DNA of 64,000 nucleotides from Allodiplogaster sudhausi (Eukaryota; Nematoda; Chromadorea; Rhabditida; Diplogasteridae), in assembly GCA_945643635.1 (NCBI GenBank), contig CALZFC010000016.1, positions 5,412,001 through 5,476,000 on the forward strand. The letters are read 5' to 3'. The stretch's first letter is position 1; every line of letters starts with the position of its first letter. The notes under the pieces were generated by a model, which searched no databases, was not told the origin of the DNA, and was given only the letters and a program-made list of their open reading frames with translations. The position numbers were made by a program, and so were the translations under genes. Positions 12,472 to 25,296 of the stretch are shown here, piece by piece.

Positions 12472-13347
12472 TGGAATGAGAGAGGGGGAAGCGAATGAGA
12501 GTGAGAGTGAGAGAGATTCAGAGAAAGGGTTAGAGAGAATCAGAATGATGACGAGACAAATTACATGTTAATTAATACAATGAATAGAATGCAAGAATAA
12601 TTAATAGGTAAATAAATAAATACAATAATGCATTAGCCAAAAATTGTACATTGGAAAAAATCAGCAGTTCTTTAAAACAAGGAATGAAAGAGGGTGTTAG
12701 GATGAGATTTATAAATTAAATTTATCAATTTTTTTTAAAAATTAAGCACAGGAATCAAATGTCAATGTTCTCGGTCTTAGCACATTTGCACACTTCGTTT
12801 GTAATCCGGAAATACAAGATATTACGAATAGTTATCTACAAAATAAAAGATATTTTACTAATATAAAACATGTAAAAGATGCATATAATATTACATCGCC
12901 TAGGAAACAATCGGCTAATAAAATATACAAAATTATTTGGCCTGGTGGTTTCCATGCACTACGGCTTTATGTATAAACCAGCAATCGTATTAGGCCGATT
13001 TCATTATATTTCTGCTTGGAAAATGAATTATTTTGAAGAAGAAAAAAGCATGAAAGGTATCTTAACAGTAAAATCCAACTTATCATTGAAGTGTCCAATT
13101 TTGTTGCGCAGGTTGACTTCTCCTCGCTACTTTCCTTCTTTAACAATTTCTCTTGCGAAGCATGTATAATTATAACAATAGTTGATGGTAGAGAAACTAT
13201 TGTTGTTGTTGTGAGAGGAGAAATGTAATTAACAGTAATTTGTGGCTTTTAATTTCGTGATTGATGAAGAAATGAAACGCTGGTCCGTTTTTTCTAGTCG
13301 ATTGACAAAACCAAATGTCTGCTGAAGTGTCGCGGCGCTGCCGGAGC

Positions 13348-13383
<36 letters not shown>

Positions 13384-13761
13384 AAGAGGGAGAGAAAGAT
13401 AATGAGAAATAACTCATTTGGCCTGGTGGTTTTCATGCGCATGGTTCCTGTATGTACAAACTAGCGATTATCTTGAACGGTTGCAGGTTGTAGTATGTAC
13501 AGTCCCGCCCAGGATCTTGGTACCAAGGATGCTTCGGACGCATCCAAATGCATCCTCGTTAATAACTATTTTCCAAGGACATGCTAAAATATTTTAACTG
13601 GTACATTAGTTTGCTTATAGAGAACGGATGCTACTGATAAAAAATTGATAATTTCTAATCATTTGAAAAGAAGTTATCAGTTTTTGCTTATAAAAAATTT
13701 CATTTCTTATATTTTTCAATGAAATTTCTCCTGCACTATTATTTTGTCTCTACCCACATCA

Positions 13762-14169
13762 TCAAGGGACTCTGAAGACTATCCTTGCTTAGTTTGAAGT
13801 CAATCGGATTCAAAAAAATTTTCGACATGGTCTTCAAGCTAGTTCACGGACCATAATCTCCAAGCAAACTTTTTTTTTATTAACCTAAATTTCTGAGGTT
13901 AAATGCTGCTGCAGCAACCTAGATTTGGACGCATCATACCGGGCCAAAATTTTGACAAAGTCCAAAACAATGGGGAATCCTGAAGAAAGTCATGTAAAGT
14001 ACACACAATCAAAAATAAATTGCTAATCGGCACTTTTTTTCCAAAACTGAATACATAATTATATTCAGAATCGTTAGGCGAATCTTCTCAGCAAATGAAC
14101 ATGCGTGATAAGGTCTGGTTTATCGATTTCCATTATCAATGATACAATCTCTACTTTTATTATTTGGGG
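13762..14169. other. Spacer (loop) of the giant inverted repeat
   Basis: The arms meet at ctacccacatc (ending 13761) and gatgtgggtag (starting near 14170). The 408 bp between are not self-complementary over any long stretch, contain no convincing ORF, and match nothing else I noticed in the window. Confidence 0.8.
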
Positions 14170-14554
14170 ATGTGGGTAGAGACAAAATAATAGTGCAGGA
14201 GAAATTTCATTGAAAAATATAAGAAATGAAATTTTTTATAAGCAAAAACTGATAACTTCTTATCAAATGATTAGAAATTATCGATTTTTTATCAGTAGCA
14301 TCCGTTCTCTATAAGCAAAGTAATGTACCTGTTGAAATATTTTAGCATGTCCTAGGAAAATAGTTATTAACGAGGATGCATTTGGATGCGTCCGATGCGT
14401 CCGACGCATCCTTGGTACCAAGATCCTGGGCGGGACTGTACATACTACAACCTGCAACCGTTCAAGATAATCGCTAGTTTGTACATACAGGAACCATGCG
14501 CATGAAAACCACCAGGCCAAATGAGTTATTTCTCATTATCTTTCTCTCCCTCTT

Positions 14555-14588
<34 letters not shown>

Positions 14589-15458
14589 GCTCCGGCAGCG
14601 CCGCGACACTTCAGCAGACATTTGGTTTTGTCAATCGACTAGAAAAAACGGAACAGCGTTTCATTTCTTCATCAATCACGAAATTAAAAGCCACAAATTA
14701 CTGTTAATTACATTTCTCCTCTCACAACAACAACAATAGTTTCTCTACCATCAACTATTGTTATAATTATACATGCTTCGCAAGAGAAATTGTTAAAGAA
14801 GGAAAGTAGCGAGGAGAAGTCAACCTGCGCAACAAAATAGGACACTTCAATGATAAGTTGGATTTTACTGTTAAGATACCTTTCATGCTTTTTTCTTCTT
14901 CAAAATAATTCATTTTCCAAGCAGAAATATAATGAAATCGGCCTAATACGATTGCTGGTTTATACATAAAGCCGTAGTGCATGGAAACCACCAGGCCAAA
15001 TAATTTTGTATATTTTATTAGCCGATTGTTTCCTAGGCGATGTAATATTATATGCATCTTTTACATGTTTTATATTAGTAAAATATCTTTTCTTTGTAGA
15101 TAACTATTCATAATATCTTGTATTTCCGGATTACAAACGAAGTGTGCAAATGTGCTAAGACCGAGAACATTGACATTTGATTCCTGTGCTTAATTTTTAA
15201 AAAAATTGATAAATTTAATTTATAAATCTCATCCTAACACCCTCTTTCATTCCTTGTTTTAAAGAACTGCTGATTTTTTCCAATGTACAATTTTTGGCTA
15301 ATGCATTATTGTATTTATTTATTTACCTATTAATTATTCTTGCATTCTATTCATTGTATTAATTAACATGTAATTTGTCTCGTCATCATTCTGATTCTCT
15401 CTAACCCTTTCTCTGATTCTCTCTCACTCTCACTCTCATTCGCTTCCCATTCTCTCAT

Positions 15459-15500
<42 letters not shown>

Positions 15501-16005
15501 ACTTTTCTTATTCTCTCTCTCCTTCTCTCTCTCTCTTCCCCATGATTCGTCGTCGCCATCAACTGAAACCGTCAACGTCAACACTCTCGCCCTTCCTCCT
15601 TTTGCCTCAGGCGTTGAAAGGACGATTTTGCTAATGTTATTTGCAGGATATAATAATATTCTAGGATGGCTCGACGTTATTCTGGAAAAACGGCTTTGCA
15701 GGATGATGGCAGAGGAGTTTGTAGATTCCTTTTTTTTTCAAAATATGTTTTCATGACTTCTTTATAAAACTGATAACTTTTTGCAAATAAAATCTAGGTG
15801 CATCATAGGAATTCTTCTAACAATAAGCTTATTTATATTTGTGTTAATTTGCAAGACACAGTGACTTAATGACTGCGGCGGATAGTCAGGTTCATGTGTT
15901 CCATTGATTATATTTGGTTCCCTGGGTTCCATTCATATAGGAATTTTTTATAATCATTATTAGTTTTCCTACTGTTCAGTGTAAACATATGCATAAGAAG
16001 AATCC

Positions 16006-16036
<31 letters not shown>

Positions 16037-19000
16037 ACTCTCTCACTCTCTTTCTCTGACATGTAGACGATCGATAAAGAACAAGCATTTGTAAATGTTA
16101 GCGATCTTATCCGTTATTTCCAAGAAAATAAACTTTTATTAAATACTTATTTCTTGCTGTATAAAGTGTTTGTTTTATTCGGAATAATTAATGTGAAAGG
16201 CTCGCATCAAGGAGATATCACTGTCTTTTAATGGCACGTTTAAGTATTGAGCCGTAGTGCATGGAAACCACCAAGACAAATAATTTGCAAAGACCGAGAG
16301 CTTTGAATTTTGATTTTATAAATTTTACTTATACCGTATTTTCTCTATTAGTACCCCCGGGGGTTCTATTTTTCAATATCCTTGCGGGGGAGGGGCACTA
16401 TTAGAGATATTAGAGGGAGGGATACTATTTTTCAATGTGTGACACTAAAAGTTTAATAACAACATTTTATTACCAAAAAAAAGAAGAATCATAGCCCGAA
16501 TTCAATGGAATCATCAGAATAATATCCGTTTTACAACGGATTTATCATGAATTATACGAGGTACATCTAGAGCAGAAGTAGTAGACTATTAGGGGGGCAC
16601 TATTGGAGGGAGTTCTACTAGAAGGAGGGGATCTATTTTTCAATGGCTTTTTCAGAGGGGGGTACAATTACAGGGGGGTTCTAATAAAGGGGGGGGGTAC
16701 TAATAGAGAAAATACAGTATTTCTCTTTCTAATACCTACTTTCTTTTTCTAATAAGGACTGCTGATCGTTCGCATAAGTACCATTTTTGGACAATGTATT
16801 CTTTCATTTAATTAAGCAATTAAATTTCCTTGCATTATATTACATTCGTTGCATTATCTACTCGTCTCTCTTGCTTCTACCTCTATTCCATTCTATCTAT
16901 CGCGAGAGAAGAAGTAGAAAGGCAAATGGAAGTGAGAATTTGATTTAACAGCATATATTTCAAATGGTCGGGCGATTTCGGTTTCAAACAATCATCGAAG
17001 TTTATTGCTGGTTTTACATATAGGTTCTTAGTGTATGAAAACCAACAGGCCAGTTGTAATATCCTTCTAACTGCAGGTAACAAACGAAGAGGACATCCTT
17101 TCAAACACAGAGAAATTTCAGATTTTATTTTTTTTTACATTCCGTCGTAGTCGAAGGAGCTCTCGTGAAGCGAGGACAAATAATTAATTGTTTTGTTGGC
17201 GATGTAACATTATTTGCAGATATCATTCGAAATATCCGAGGTAAGATCGAGAACTTTGAGGTTTGATTACTGTGCTTATTCTATCTATTCAATTCTATCT
17301 ATCGCGAGAGAAGAAGTAGAAGGGCCAGTCGAAATGGGAATAGCGACTTCTAGAGGAGTATTCCTTCTCATTTCTCAATTTAAGCCTTTCCTTCTTCCCC
17401 GATCTTTGTTAAGACATCTTATGATTGATAATTGATACGGTTCAAAATGCATAAATGTGTCCTTCTTCATTCGTAATTGAACATGGTGACCAAAATGCTT
17501 TTGCGAAATACAGGAAAGAGAGCTTCTTCTCTAATATCGGGATAAAAGCTTCATGATGTGTCATCTCTTCCAGAATGACAGATTTCGGCTATGTGTATAG
17601 AATGTGTCTTTTGTGATATCGTAACGGAACTGCGTGTAAATCACCCATAACAAGAAAACAAATGTTCTTTACCACATCACAAGAATTTTTAAATTTTAAA
17701 AACATAAATTTTTCAAACACAACTAAATTTCAGATGGCAATAATTAAATACGAAATGAAAATTGTTTTTTTTTTTGGAAATACGGATTCAACCGTTAAAA
17801 TCGACAAATGTCTGTCCCTTCTCGATTGTGTACGTCTGGGTGAGTTGAATGTCAGCAGGGTTGGCAAGAACGACCAGCTTCACGAGAGCTTCCTCAATTA
17901 CGACGAATCTGGCAACTTTGGCGGATTTATTCTTAATACTTCTTTTTTACTGAAAATGAGATACCCCCAATAGATCATCACCATAATTGCTTTTAAATTT
18001 TAAAAAATGAAAAAAAATTTAAACTAGTATTCTGAGAGGAATTCTTGTTTGTTGGTGCGAAATCTTTAATCTCCATAAAAAGCACACCACGATAGCGTTC
18101 AAATCGGTGTGAACGGTGTCCATGCTCTTCACTCCACTCTCAATGCGCTTCGAGACCTTGAGAGAAATGAATCCTACTGTTTTCTTTGATTTCCAGTCCC
18201 TTCTGATTTCGACGACCGCGAAGTGGTGCGAAAGAATGCTCATGTTTTCATATAAAAGAAAGTTTTTTCACATAAAAAATTTTCTTAAAAAAATAACCAA
18301 AACGCTCTCCTCTTTTGAACATTTCGGTGGTTCCTTGATTTTATTCAACTGACTCCATAATCCTTCTTTTCTCAACTACATTCCCTACAAAAGCCATGGA
18401 GATTGAGCACTTCGTCCAGCAGCGGCTCACTCAGCCTATTGCGACGGCACTCGGAGGGAGTCTCCAGTCTACAGAGTGGGCTTTGGAGGTTTTTACTTAT
18501 TATGTTTATAATAAATTAAGAACTGTTATCCGAACATATCATTGAAATGGCAATTTCTTTTTGTCTAATGGACTAGGAACCGTTAATCGAACTTATCATT
18601 GAAATGGTCCTTTCTTTGTTGGAATCGATGGACGTTGACTTCGACTTTGCCGACAGTGCATCATCGACATTTCAGCCGTGTCCTCGCTCTCAACTCCACT
18701 CTCAATGCAATCTGGACTGAGATCAATCAATGAATACAAGGAAATTTATTAGACAAAAAATTGTTAAAAATAATAAAATCTAAATATTTTCGCTCTTAGA
18801 ACGGATGTCCACTTCGTTTGTTATCTGCAATAAAATATTTTACGAATAGCTATATAGTCGAACAAAATAAACGATATATTACTAGTATAAAACCTGGAAA
18901 ACGTTGTAATATTACAGCGCAAACAAAACGGGCGGTTGTCAAAATTAATTTGACCTATTTGGCCTGGTGGTTTTCATACGCATTGAACTTATATGTGCAA

Positions 19001-21066
19001 CGAGCTTTCAAGCAAAATGAAGGATCTCTCTAAACTACTCGGAAAAACTATCATCGGCGTTTAGTACACAGCGTTTTGTTAAATTCAATTCTTGCTAGAG
19101 AAATCCCCCTCCCAATGGTGTCCTGCACACATCCAAGAGGATCATTTTAAATAGTGCTCATCCAAAACGAATTTAATGGACCCAGCACTTTTGTTACAAG
19201 GAGAACGTTCCAACCTTTCGCCTTGCAGACAGCGAATCCGCGACACTCCAACGGCCATGTGGTTTTGTCACTCGAATAAAGAGAATAGACCAGGGTATTA
19301 TTTTATGTTTTCCTTGCTGATATTCAACTCACCCGATGTATAAGTGTACGCACAATCCAGAAGGGACATCCATTCGTCGATGTTAGCGGGCTTATTCGAT
19401 AAAGAAGTTTTAGTTCCTTTTTTAAATCAAAAGTTTTTCGTTTTGTTCGTAAAATTTATCTCTGTAGTTGTAGCGATATATATAGAATAGAATTAATTTT
19501 CCCGAATCTGCTCCACCTCAGTATCGTTTAATACAATCGCTAGTTTTACATATTGGTTCGTAATGCATGAAAACCACCATTCCAAATAATTTATAAATTT
19601 CTATTAACCTAATCGATCTTCTGTTACTGATAACTATTTGTAATATTTTTTTTGCAGATATCAAACGAAGTGCACATCCGTTTGAATACAAAGAACTGCA
19701 AGTGTTTGACTCCTGTGCTTCGCATGCCTTTTTTTAAATGTGGTTAAATATAACTTTATTAGATAAAAATAAGATTACAAGAAATAGCATAACCTCAACG
19801 TTTTCACTCTTACAATTATTTCAGAAGTCCACCTCGTTTTTATCTACAATTTACGATATTACGAATAAAAAACAGGAAGACGTTGTAATTTTAAAGCGCA
19901 AATCGGTTAATACAAATAAATATAACTAAATTGGCCTGGAGGTTTTCATGCGCCATGAGCCAAGAGATAAATCAATAATAAAATGTACATTAAAATAAAA
20001 TAGCACTTACTGTGAACAATAAACAGATCTTAAAAATGAATGATAGATAGCATTTGGTGGAGAATTAAACATGAAACGTATATTTTTAATTAAGTACAAG
20101 AAAAATAGTAGTTAATTATTAAAAAGAACAGGAATCAATCCTCAATATCCGCGGTCTTGGAACGGACATCCACTTCATTTGAAATCTGCAATAAAAGATA
20201 TTACGAATTCTCATCTGCAATAATAGATAGGTATACTGGCCTGGTGGTTTTCATGCACTATAAACCCATATTGTTTTAACATTTTTCTCTTGAAGTGCTG
20301 CCGTGGATGGATAATTCTTTATTTACCAAGAAGAAATGAAAAGAACCGTAAGAAAGACAAATCCAACACACACAAACAGAAAAAAATAATTCCCTGGTCC
20401 GTTCTCTCTATTCGAGTGGCAAAACCACAAGGCTGCTCAAGTGTCGCGGATGCGCAAGGCAAGGCGAAGATTGAAACAAAAAAGGACCATTTCAGTGAGA
20501 TGTTCGGGTAGGAGTTTCCATACTTATTATTTAAACAAAAAAAGAATAATTCGTCGCATGTGAAGCACTGCGCATGTGAATATAAGAGCAACTAGGCAAA
20601 CGAGCACAAGCTGGCTTCGACGAACTAACATCTGGAAGGTACATTTGAACTTGAATATTAAGAAATCATTTATGTTAGATAAACACATATTATGCGATGT
20701 CGTTGAGGAAGATGTGGGGAAAAGTGAGATAAAAGAAGGAACCGGCCCATTTGTTGGATCTACTCCAGTTCCTTTATATGAAGAGTCGCAGAACGGTCGT
20801 TGAGGTGGCACTGACAAAATTGGAAAAGAGAGTGAGAAATATTTCCCAATCTTCCTCTTCGTTCTTACGCTCTTCATTTTATTCTCTCTTCCCCCAATTC
20901 CCATATACATCATGCCTCAATTGCAATCTCTGTTGGAACATTCCCACTTTTCCAAATGCGCTAATGTCTTTTTTTTTCTTTGTCATAAAGCAAGGACACT
21001 TTCTTTACACAAAAGACACATTCTTTACACACAGCCGAAATCTGTCATTCTGGAAGAAATGGCACA
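14170..21066 (-). repeat. Right arm of giant inverted repeat
   Basis: Reverse complement of the left arm without the LINE and without the extra 2 kb copy, so it represents the simpler arrangement. It ends abruptly at 21066, where the sequence matching base 1 of the window stops. All relics described for 1-5.6 kb recur here mirrored: for example the E1-like relic of 2905-2990 lies near 18070-18150 and the scrambled E2/E4/E3 relic near 15535-15735. No intact gene is seen. Confidence 0.93.
16332..16719. mobile_element. C-rich MITE, copy in right arm
   Basis: Mirror copy of the 4348-4736 element within the right arm. The G-rich strand is here on the plus strand. Confidence 0.7.
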
Positions 21067-21094
21067 GGAAAGAATTTCAATGTGACAAAAGCGC

Positions 21095-21600
21095 TTTTAC
21101 AATATGGATTACTGCACAAGATCACTTTTAGCACCTCTGGGGTCTGGGCCAAACTGAACCGCGGTCTTCAAATTTTGCACAAATAGTTAGCATCTATTTT
21201 CCACAGATCAAATAGCCGTATGAAATAGTTCAATAATTACCTGTGAATTTGTGGACATGATTATTACATAGTAAATGATCGATTTTATCCTGCTGAACCT
21301 TCTGGATCCCAGGCCGAGTACGTGAACCGAGCACTGGAGGACGGAAGTATGTAAAAGCATGTGATAAAATCTCGATTAGATTAAAAATCAGTCACATGGA
21401 TGTTCTAAAATGTAACTAAAACAAAATTGCAATAAAAACTACCAGGAGCTCAAAGAAATAAATTATTATGTCCATCACGCCAATATGTGCAATCTGGGTG
21501 ATTTGAGTCATTGATTTTTTCTCGATCATTAGAGGGTCAATGAAACCAATAATTTGAAAGTAGATGCCAGTCTGTGTAAACAAGCAACCATGACAACTTA
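21095..21600 (+). repeat. Relic Maverick terminal repeat (third, diverged copy)
   Basis: Aligns with 42920-43400 of the right Maverick terminal repeat in the same orientation, with many substitutions (shared stretches such as gattttatcctcc/gattttatcctgc and atcaatgaaaccaataat). It stops before the outermost terminal bases and no Maverick genes flank it, so it is an old end fragment of another copy. Confidence 0.75.
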
Positions 21601-23660
21601 TCGCCATATATACAAACATACTTGCAGCGCTGTCAAGAACGACTCGCTTCACGAGAGTTCTTTCGACGACGAATCTTTATAATTCGGCGCTTTATTTGTT
21701 TAATCATGTTTTTCTGCAGTCTACAGAGTGGTCAGGGAGAGAGAAGGAGAGAGAGAGAGGCATACCAGTTTATTACCAGTATAATAGTTTGAATAAAAAG
21801 ATAAAAATTTAATATTACTTATTTAGCCTGGCGGTTTGCATGCGCATTGGCCATATATATACAAAGAGCGATTTATCAGGGTGATTCCTTCAAACCTTGG
21901 CGTGTGAATTATCAGCACGTCTTAAGATGGATTGGAAGAGGGTGTTGCGAGGTTAATTATAATTTTTTTTAAAATTTAACAAAGTAAAGTAAAAGATATT
22001 ACGAACAATCATTTGCAATAAAAATTACAACAATAATAAAAACAAAAAAAAAATGCATATGATTTTACAGCGCCAACAAAACAAGAAAAAAAAAACAATA
22101 AAAAAATTAATTGTTTCGCTCGGTGGTTTCCATGCATGAATTAGCGAGTGATCAAAACTCAGCGATGGACAAGGATGGTATGTGTGGCTTCCATATATCA
22201 AAATAAATTATTCTAAATAATACAATAAATCATTGAGAATTTGCTGTAGTTGTTCTCCTACATATGTGTATGAGAAACCGAGAGGCAATCTTGGACGATG
22301 AAATTGTGGTAGGCATGTAAACTTTAAGCCTTTAAATGATTGTTCGTTCAAATTCAGGAGACGCAAATAACAAGCCATTAGTCATCTAAATCCTCATGTT
22401 TTCATTTTAATCTCAAGTTTTCACTTGATCAATCATAAATAAATTTTTCTCTCTCGCTCTCCCTCCTTTAATTGGCGGCCGTTGATTTCGAGTTGCAGAA
22501 CAGTCGGCCCCGTGCCATTGTTGTTGATAAAAAATGAAAAGTACATAGGTCAACTTTTGGGGGGAGGCTTTGATGCCGATTTGGAAATGGGGAGAAGCGT
22601 CATTTAATGCCTTGGTGAGTGTGTTGGATTTGTACTTCTTACAGTTAAAAAATTTGTTTTTCATCATTCACGAAATTTCATGTTAGCACGGATGTCCACT
22701 TCGTCTGTTTTCTATGTGTGCAATGATTATAACTGCAATGACCTAGTGGTTTTCGTAAACTTAGAACCCATATGTAGAAATGAGCGATTAAGTTGGGCGA
22801 TTAAACCAAAATTCAATCAATCAGCCGGGCTGGCAAGAAGGACTCGCCTCACGAGTGTTAGAATATGACGAATCTTTGGCTCTTTTATTTGTGTTTTTCT
22901 TAAAAAAATTAGGAACTGTTTAACGATGAAATAATTGAAATGGCTATTCTTTGTCTGAACTTGTCTGTAGTTTTTTTTCTCTCTCATTCTCTCTCGCACT
23001 TTCACTCTATCCCTCTCTCACTCTCTCTTTCACTCTCTCTGTGTGAGAATATGCATAAAAACAATAGACAAGTTCAGACAAAGTAAAGCCATTTCAATGA
23101 TTTCATCGGGAAACAGTTCCTAATTTGTTATAAGAAAAACATAAATAAAACAGCCTAATTTGACGGATTCGTTATATTCTAACGAGGGAATGGTCTCGGC
23201 TTCCCCCGAGATTATGAGATGAGCTATGTACCATTCGAAAGCTCTTGCCGAGTAGATAACGAATATCATAATAAAAATTTCCGAACGAATTCTGTTTTCC
23301 TGATATTCTCGGAAAACCAGCTAAAATTCATTTGCTAACTTTTTCGACTCTAAAATAGATTTATACGTGTTAAGTAGGCCATGTAAACCCTATTAATACA
23401 CTCTCTGATCATTTTTGGAGGATTTTTCTGCGAGGTAATATGACGACTTTTTTTCTCGGAGTGGGCGTAATAATTTGTTGAAAGTCTGTGATATGCAAAG
23501 ATTCATCATTGTGATTATTTTATGTGAAGAACCAAAGTATTTTCAACTCTTCTCTCAGCTTGTCGTTTACTTTACGTGCTTGTATTACATAAATATGTCT
23601 TCGCTGTAAATCTTATATTATAATGCAGTCGCACTCGGGGCACCATTTCTGCTTAAGACA
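21601..23660. other. Gene-free stretch of degraded repeats
   Basis: Holds worn copies of the exon-like relic (about 21640-21680 and 22815-22870), of the dispersed GGCCTGGTGGTTT motif (about 21826, 22115, 22740), a mannosidase E2 tail fragment before a GA tract (about 21715-21735), and from about 23190 a stretch with no recognisable feature. Bases 23445-23640 recur reversed at about 60465-60690. No convincing gene. Confidence 0.7.
22851..23185. repeat. Short inverted duplication
   Basis: 22851-22970 and 23060-23185 are diverged reverse complements (shared elements gttcagacaaag, cattt-caatgat, aggaactgttt, gttagaatat) around a CT-rich centre, forming a ~120 bp-armed hairpin. Confidence 0.7.
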
Positions 23661-24278
23661 CAGTGGCGCTCAGAGAAACGTGAACTTTTGGTTTTTCACA
23701 CATATTTTCCTTCAAAGTTTATGAAATTTGATGAAATTTTCAGGGTTGCTTCTTTATACTGTCAGATAATTAGTAGCAGATTATTGGTTTCATTGATCCA
23801 CTACAGGGCTAGAAAAAATCAATAATTTGAATTACCTAGTTTTGCACATTGATGTGGGCTAGACAAAATGATTTATTTCTTTGGTATTTTGGTAGTTTTT
23901 CTTCAATAGATGGTTGATATTTATTCTAGAACATCTCTGTGATAACTTTTTGGTCTAATAGCTACTTTATCACATGCGATTACATGATGCCTGCCTCCAG
24001 GTCTCGATATATGCATGCGGCCTGAGATGCAGAAGGTATAGGAGGATAAAATCCATCATTTACTGCTATACTATGGTAATAATGATTTTAACATATTTTC
24101 AGAGAATCATTGAACTTATGCAGAAGGCTATTTGAGCTGTGGAAATTAAGTGCCAGCTATTTGTGCACACTTTAGATACCACGGTCAACTTTGGTCCGCA
24201 GCGCGGAAGTGCTAAAAGTGATGTTGTGCAGGGGTCCGTTTTTGGAAAACGGTTTTGTCTATCTATTGTGATAGTTAA

Positions 24279-24625
24279 TAGGCTTTTCCACATTTAGAAG
24301 CCCTATTTGATCCCCGGTTTGAAGAGGCCACAAGGAACAGTAGATTGTTTGAATGAACACTGCCATAGAGGAGTACGGTGTATTCACAGCTGTCTGTTTT
24401 ACCTAAATCACAACCTTGAATTAGCAAATTGAGATCTATTGCAGAACGCTCTGTTGTATCGATTAAGGTTAATTTCGACACGATCTACAAAATTTCAGGT
24501 TTAGTTTCCTGCCTTCTAGAGCACCGTCCAATTCTAAGGTTAGGAACATTCAAACGATCTACCCCTTACTTTGTGGCCTCGTGATGCCAGAGATGAAATA
24601 TAGCTTCTGAATGTGGAAAAGCCTG
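24279..24625. mobile_element. TTAA MITE in left Maverick terminal repeat
   Basis: Ends are inverted repeats (TAGGCTTTTCCACATTTAGA at left; the complement of CAGGCTTTTCCACATTCAGA at right) flanked by TTAA on both sides (24275-24278 and 24626-24629), the target choice of piggyBac-type elements. The sequence is absent from the right terminal repeat. No coding capacity. Confidence 0.85.
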
Positions 24626-24990
24626 TTAAGAGAGGATGTCAGTAAGACTCGAGGGCCCTATTATGACCTGCCCTAGGAACTTTTTTTTCGAATTTCTTCA
24701 CCAAATTGATTACAGTATACAACTCGACGTCTTGAACAAAATAGGCTATATTTCAAAGTTGAAAAAATTTTCCGCGCGAGACCCAGCACAGTAATTTTAT
24801 AAATTTGATTGGTCATAAGTCGGCTCAAGCTTATTATTAGGCAACCATCGAGGTAATGATGATAGTGCTGATGATCTTAGGCAAGTCAAATTTTCTAAGT
24901 CCAGAACGTCCCGTTGAAATTTTTCCCTTTATTTTTCTAAGTCCAGGATTCATTCCACCTTGTATATCAACCGAAATATCACAAGTCCAG

Positions 24991-25060
24991 GATCCTGACA
25001 GGATCCGAACCTGGGTCACTTGCGTCGTAAGTCCCCGCGTTACCAATCGGCCAATCGTCC
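24991..25060 (-). repeat. tRNA-like unit in left terminal repeat
   Basis: Minus strand carries an A box (TTGGCCGATTGG) and B box (GGTTCGGATCC) at tRNA spacing. The acceptor stem does not pair, so it is more likely a tRNA-derived promoter or SINE head than a functional tRNA gene. Confidence 0.5.
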
Positions 25061-25190
25061 ATCATACCAAGTAGCAAGTGAAGATGTAGACATTCGTGTG
25101 GAAGTGATCATACATCAGAGATCACAAATCACTCACCAAGGAGGATATTTACAAGTCCAGTTTTCTGCTTGTTGAAATATCACAAGTCCA

Positions 25191-25260
25191 GGATCCCGAC
25201 CGGATCCGAACCTGGGCCGCTTGCATGGTAAGTCTTAACGTTACCAATCGGCCAATCGTC
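25191..25260 (-). repeat. tRNA-like unit, second copy
   Basis: Direct repeat of the previous unit with the same A and B boxes. The loop in the anticodon position reads ACCATGC. It lies just upstream of the polymerase gene and points away from it. Confidence 0.5.
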
Positions 25261-25296
25261 CATCATACCAAGCAGCAAGTGAAGATGTAGACATTC

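Larger units (their letters stand above)
1..13761 (+). repeat. Left arm of giant inverted repeat (palindrome)
   Basis: Sequence from position 1 inward is the reverse complement of 21066 backward, with scattered substitutions and small indels. The arm probably continues left of the window, since the match is still perfect at base 1. Colinearity with the right arm holds from 1 to about 5.63 kb and again from about 12.47 to 13761. The intervening ~6.8 kb (LINE plus a second copy of 3.72-5.63 kb) is present only in this arm. No intact gene is seen; the content is mannosidase exon relics, a dispersed repeat family, a C-rich MITE and GA microsatellites. Small differences between arms (for example around 13.55-13.65 kb against 14.28-14.38 kb) argue against a simple exact assembly echo. 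Confidence 0.93.
23661..25135 (+). repeat. Maverick left terminal inverted repeat
   Basis: Pairs with the right terminal repeat: 23661-24274 with 42854-43470, 24630-24850 with 38405-38622, and 24851-25135 with about 36835-37157. It is interrupted only by a 347 bp MITE. The inner part contains a tRNA-like unit, and this inner portion (about 24990-25130) is directly repeated at about 25190-25345. Confidence 0.9.

Noticed and set aside
12879..13169. 96-codon frame MHIILHRLGNNRLIKYTKLF... repeated at 14767-15057
   Set aside because: Same frame in both palindrome arms, spans the dispersed motif, lacks any domain; repeat-derived.
1..21066. Palindrome as a pure assembly foldback artefact
   Set aside because: Arms differ by substitutions, microsatellite lengths, a LINE and a 2-kb duplication, and a unique 408-bp spacer separates them; still worth long-read confirmation.
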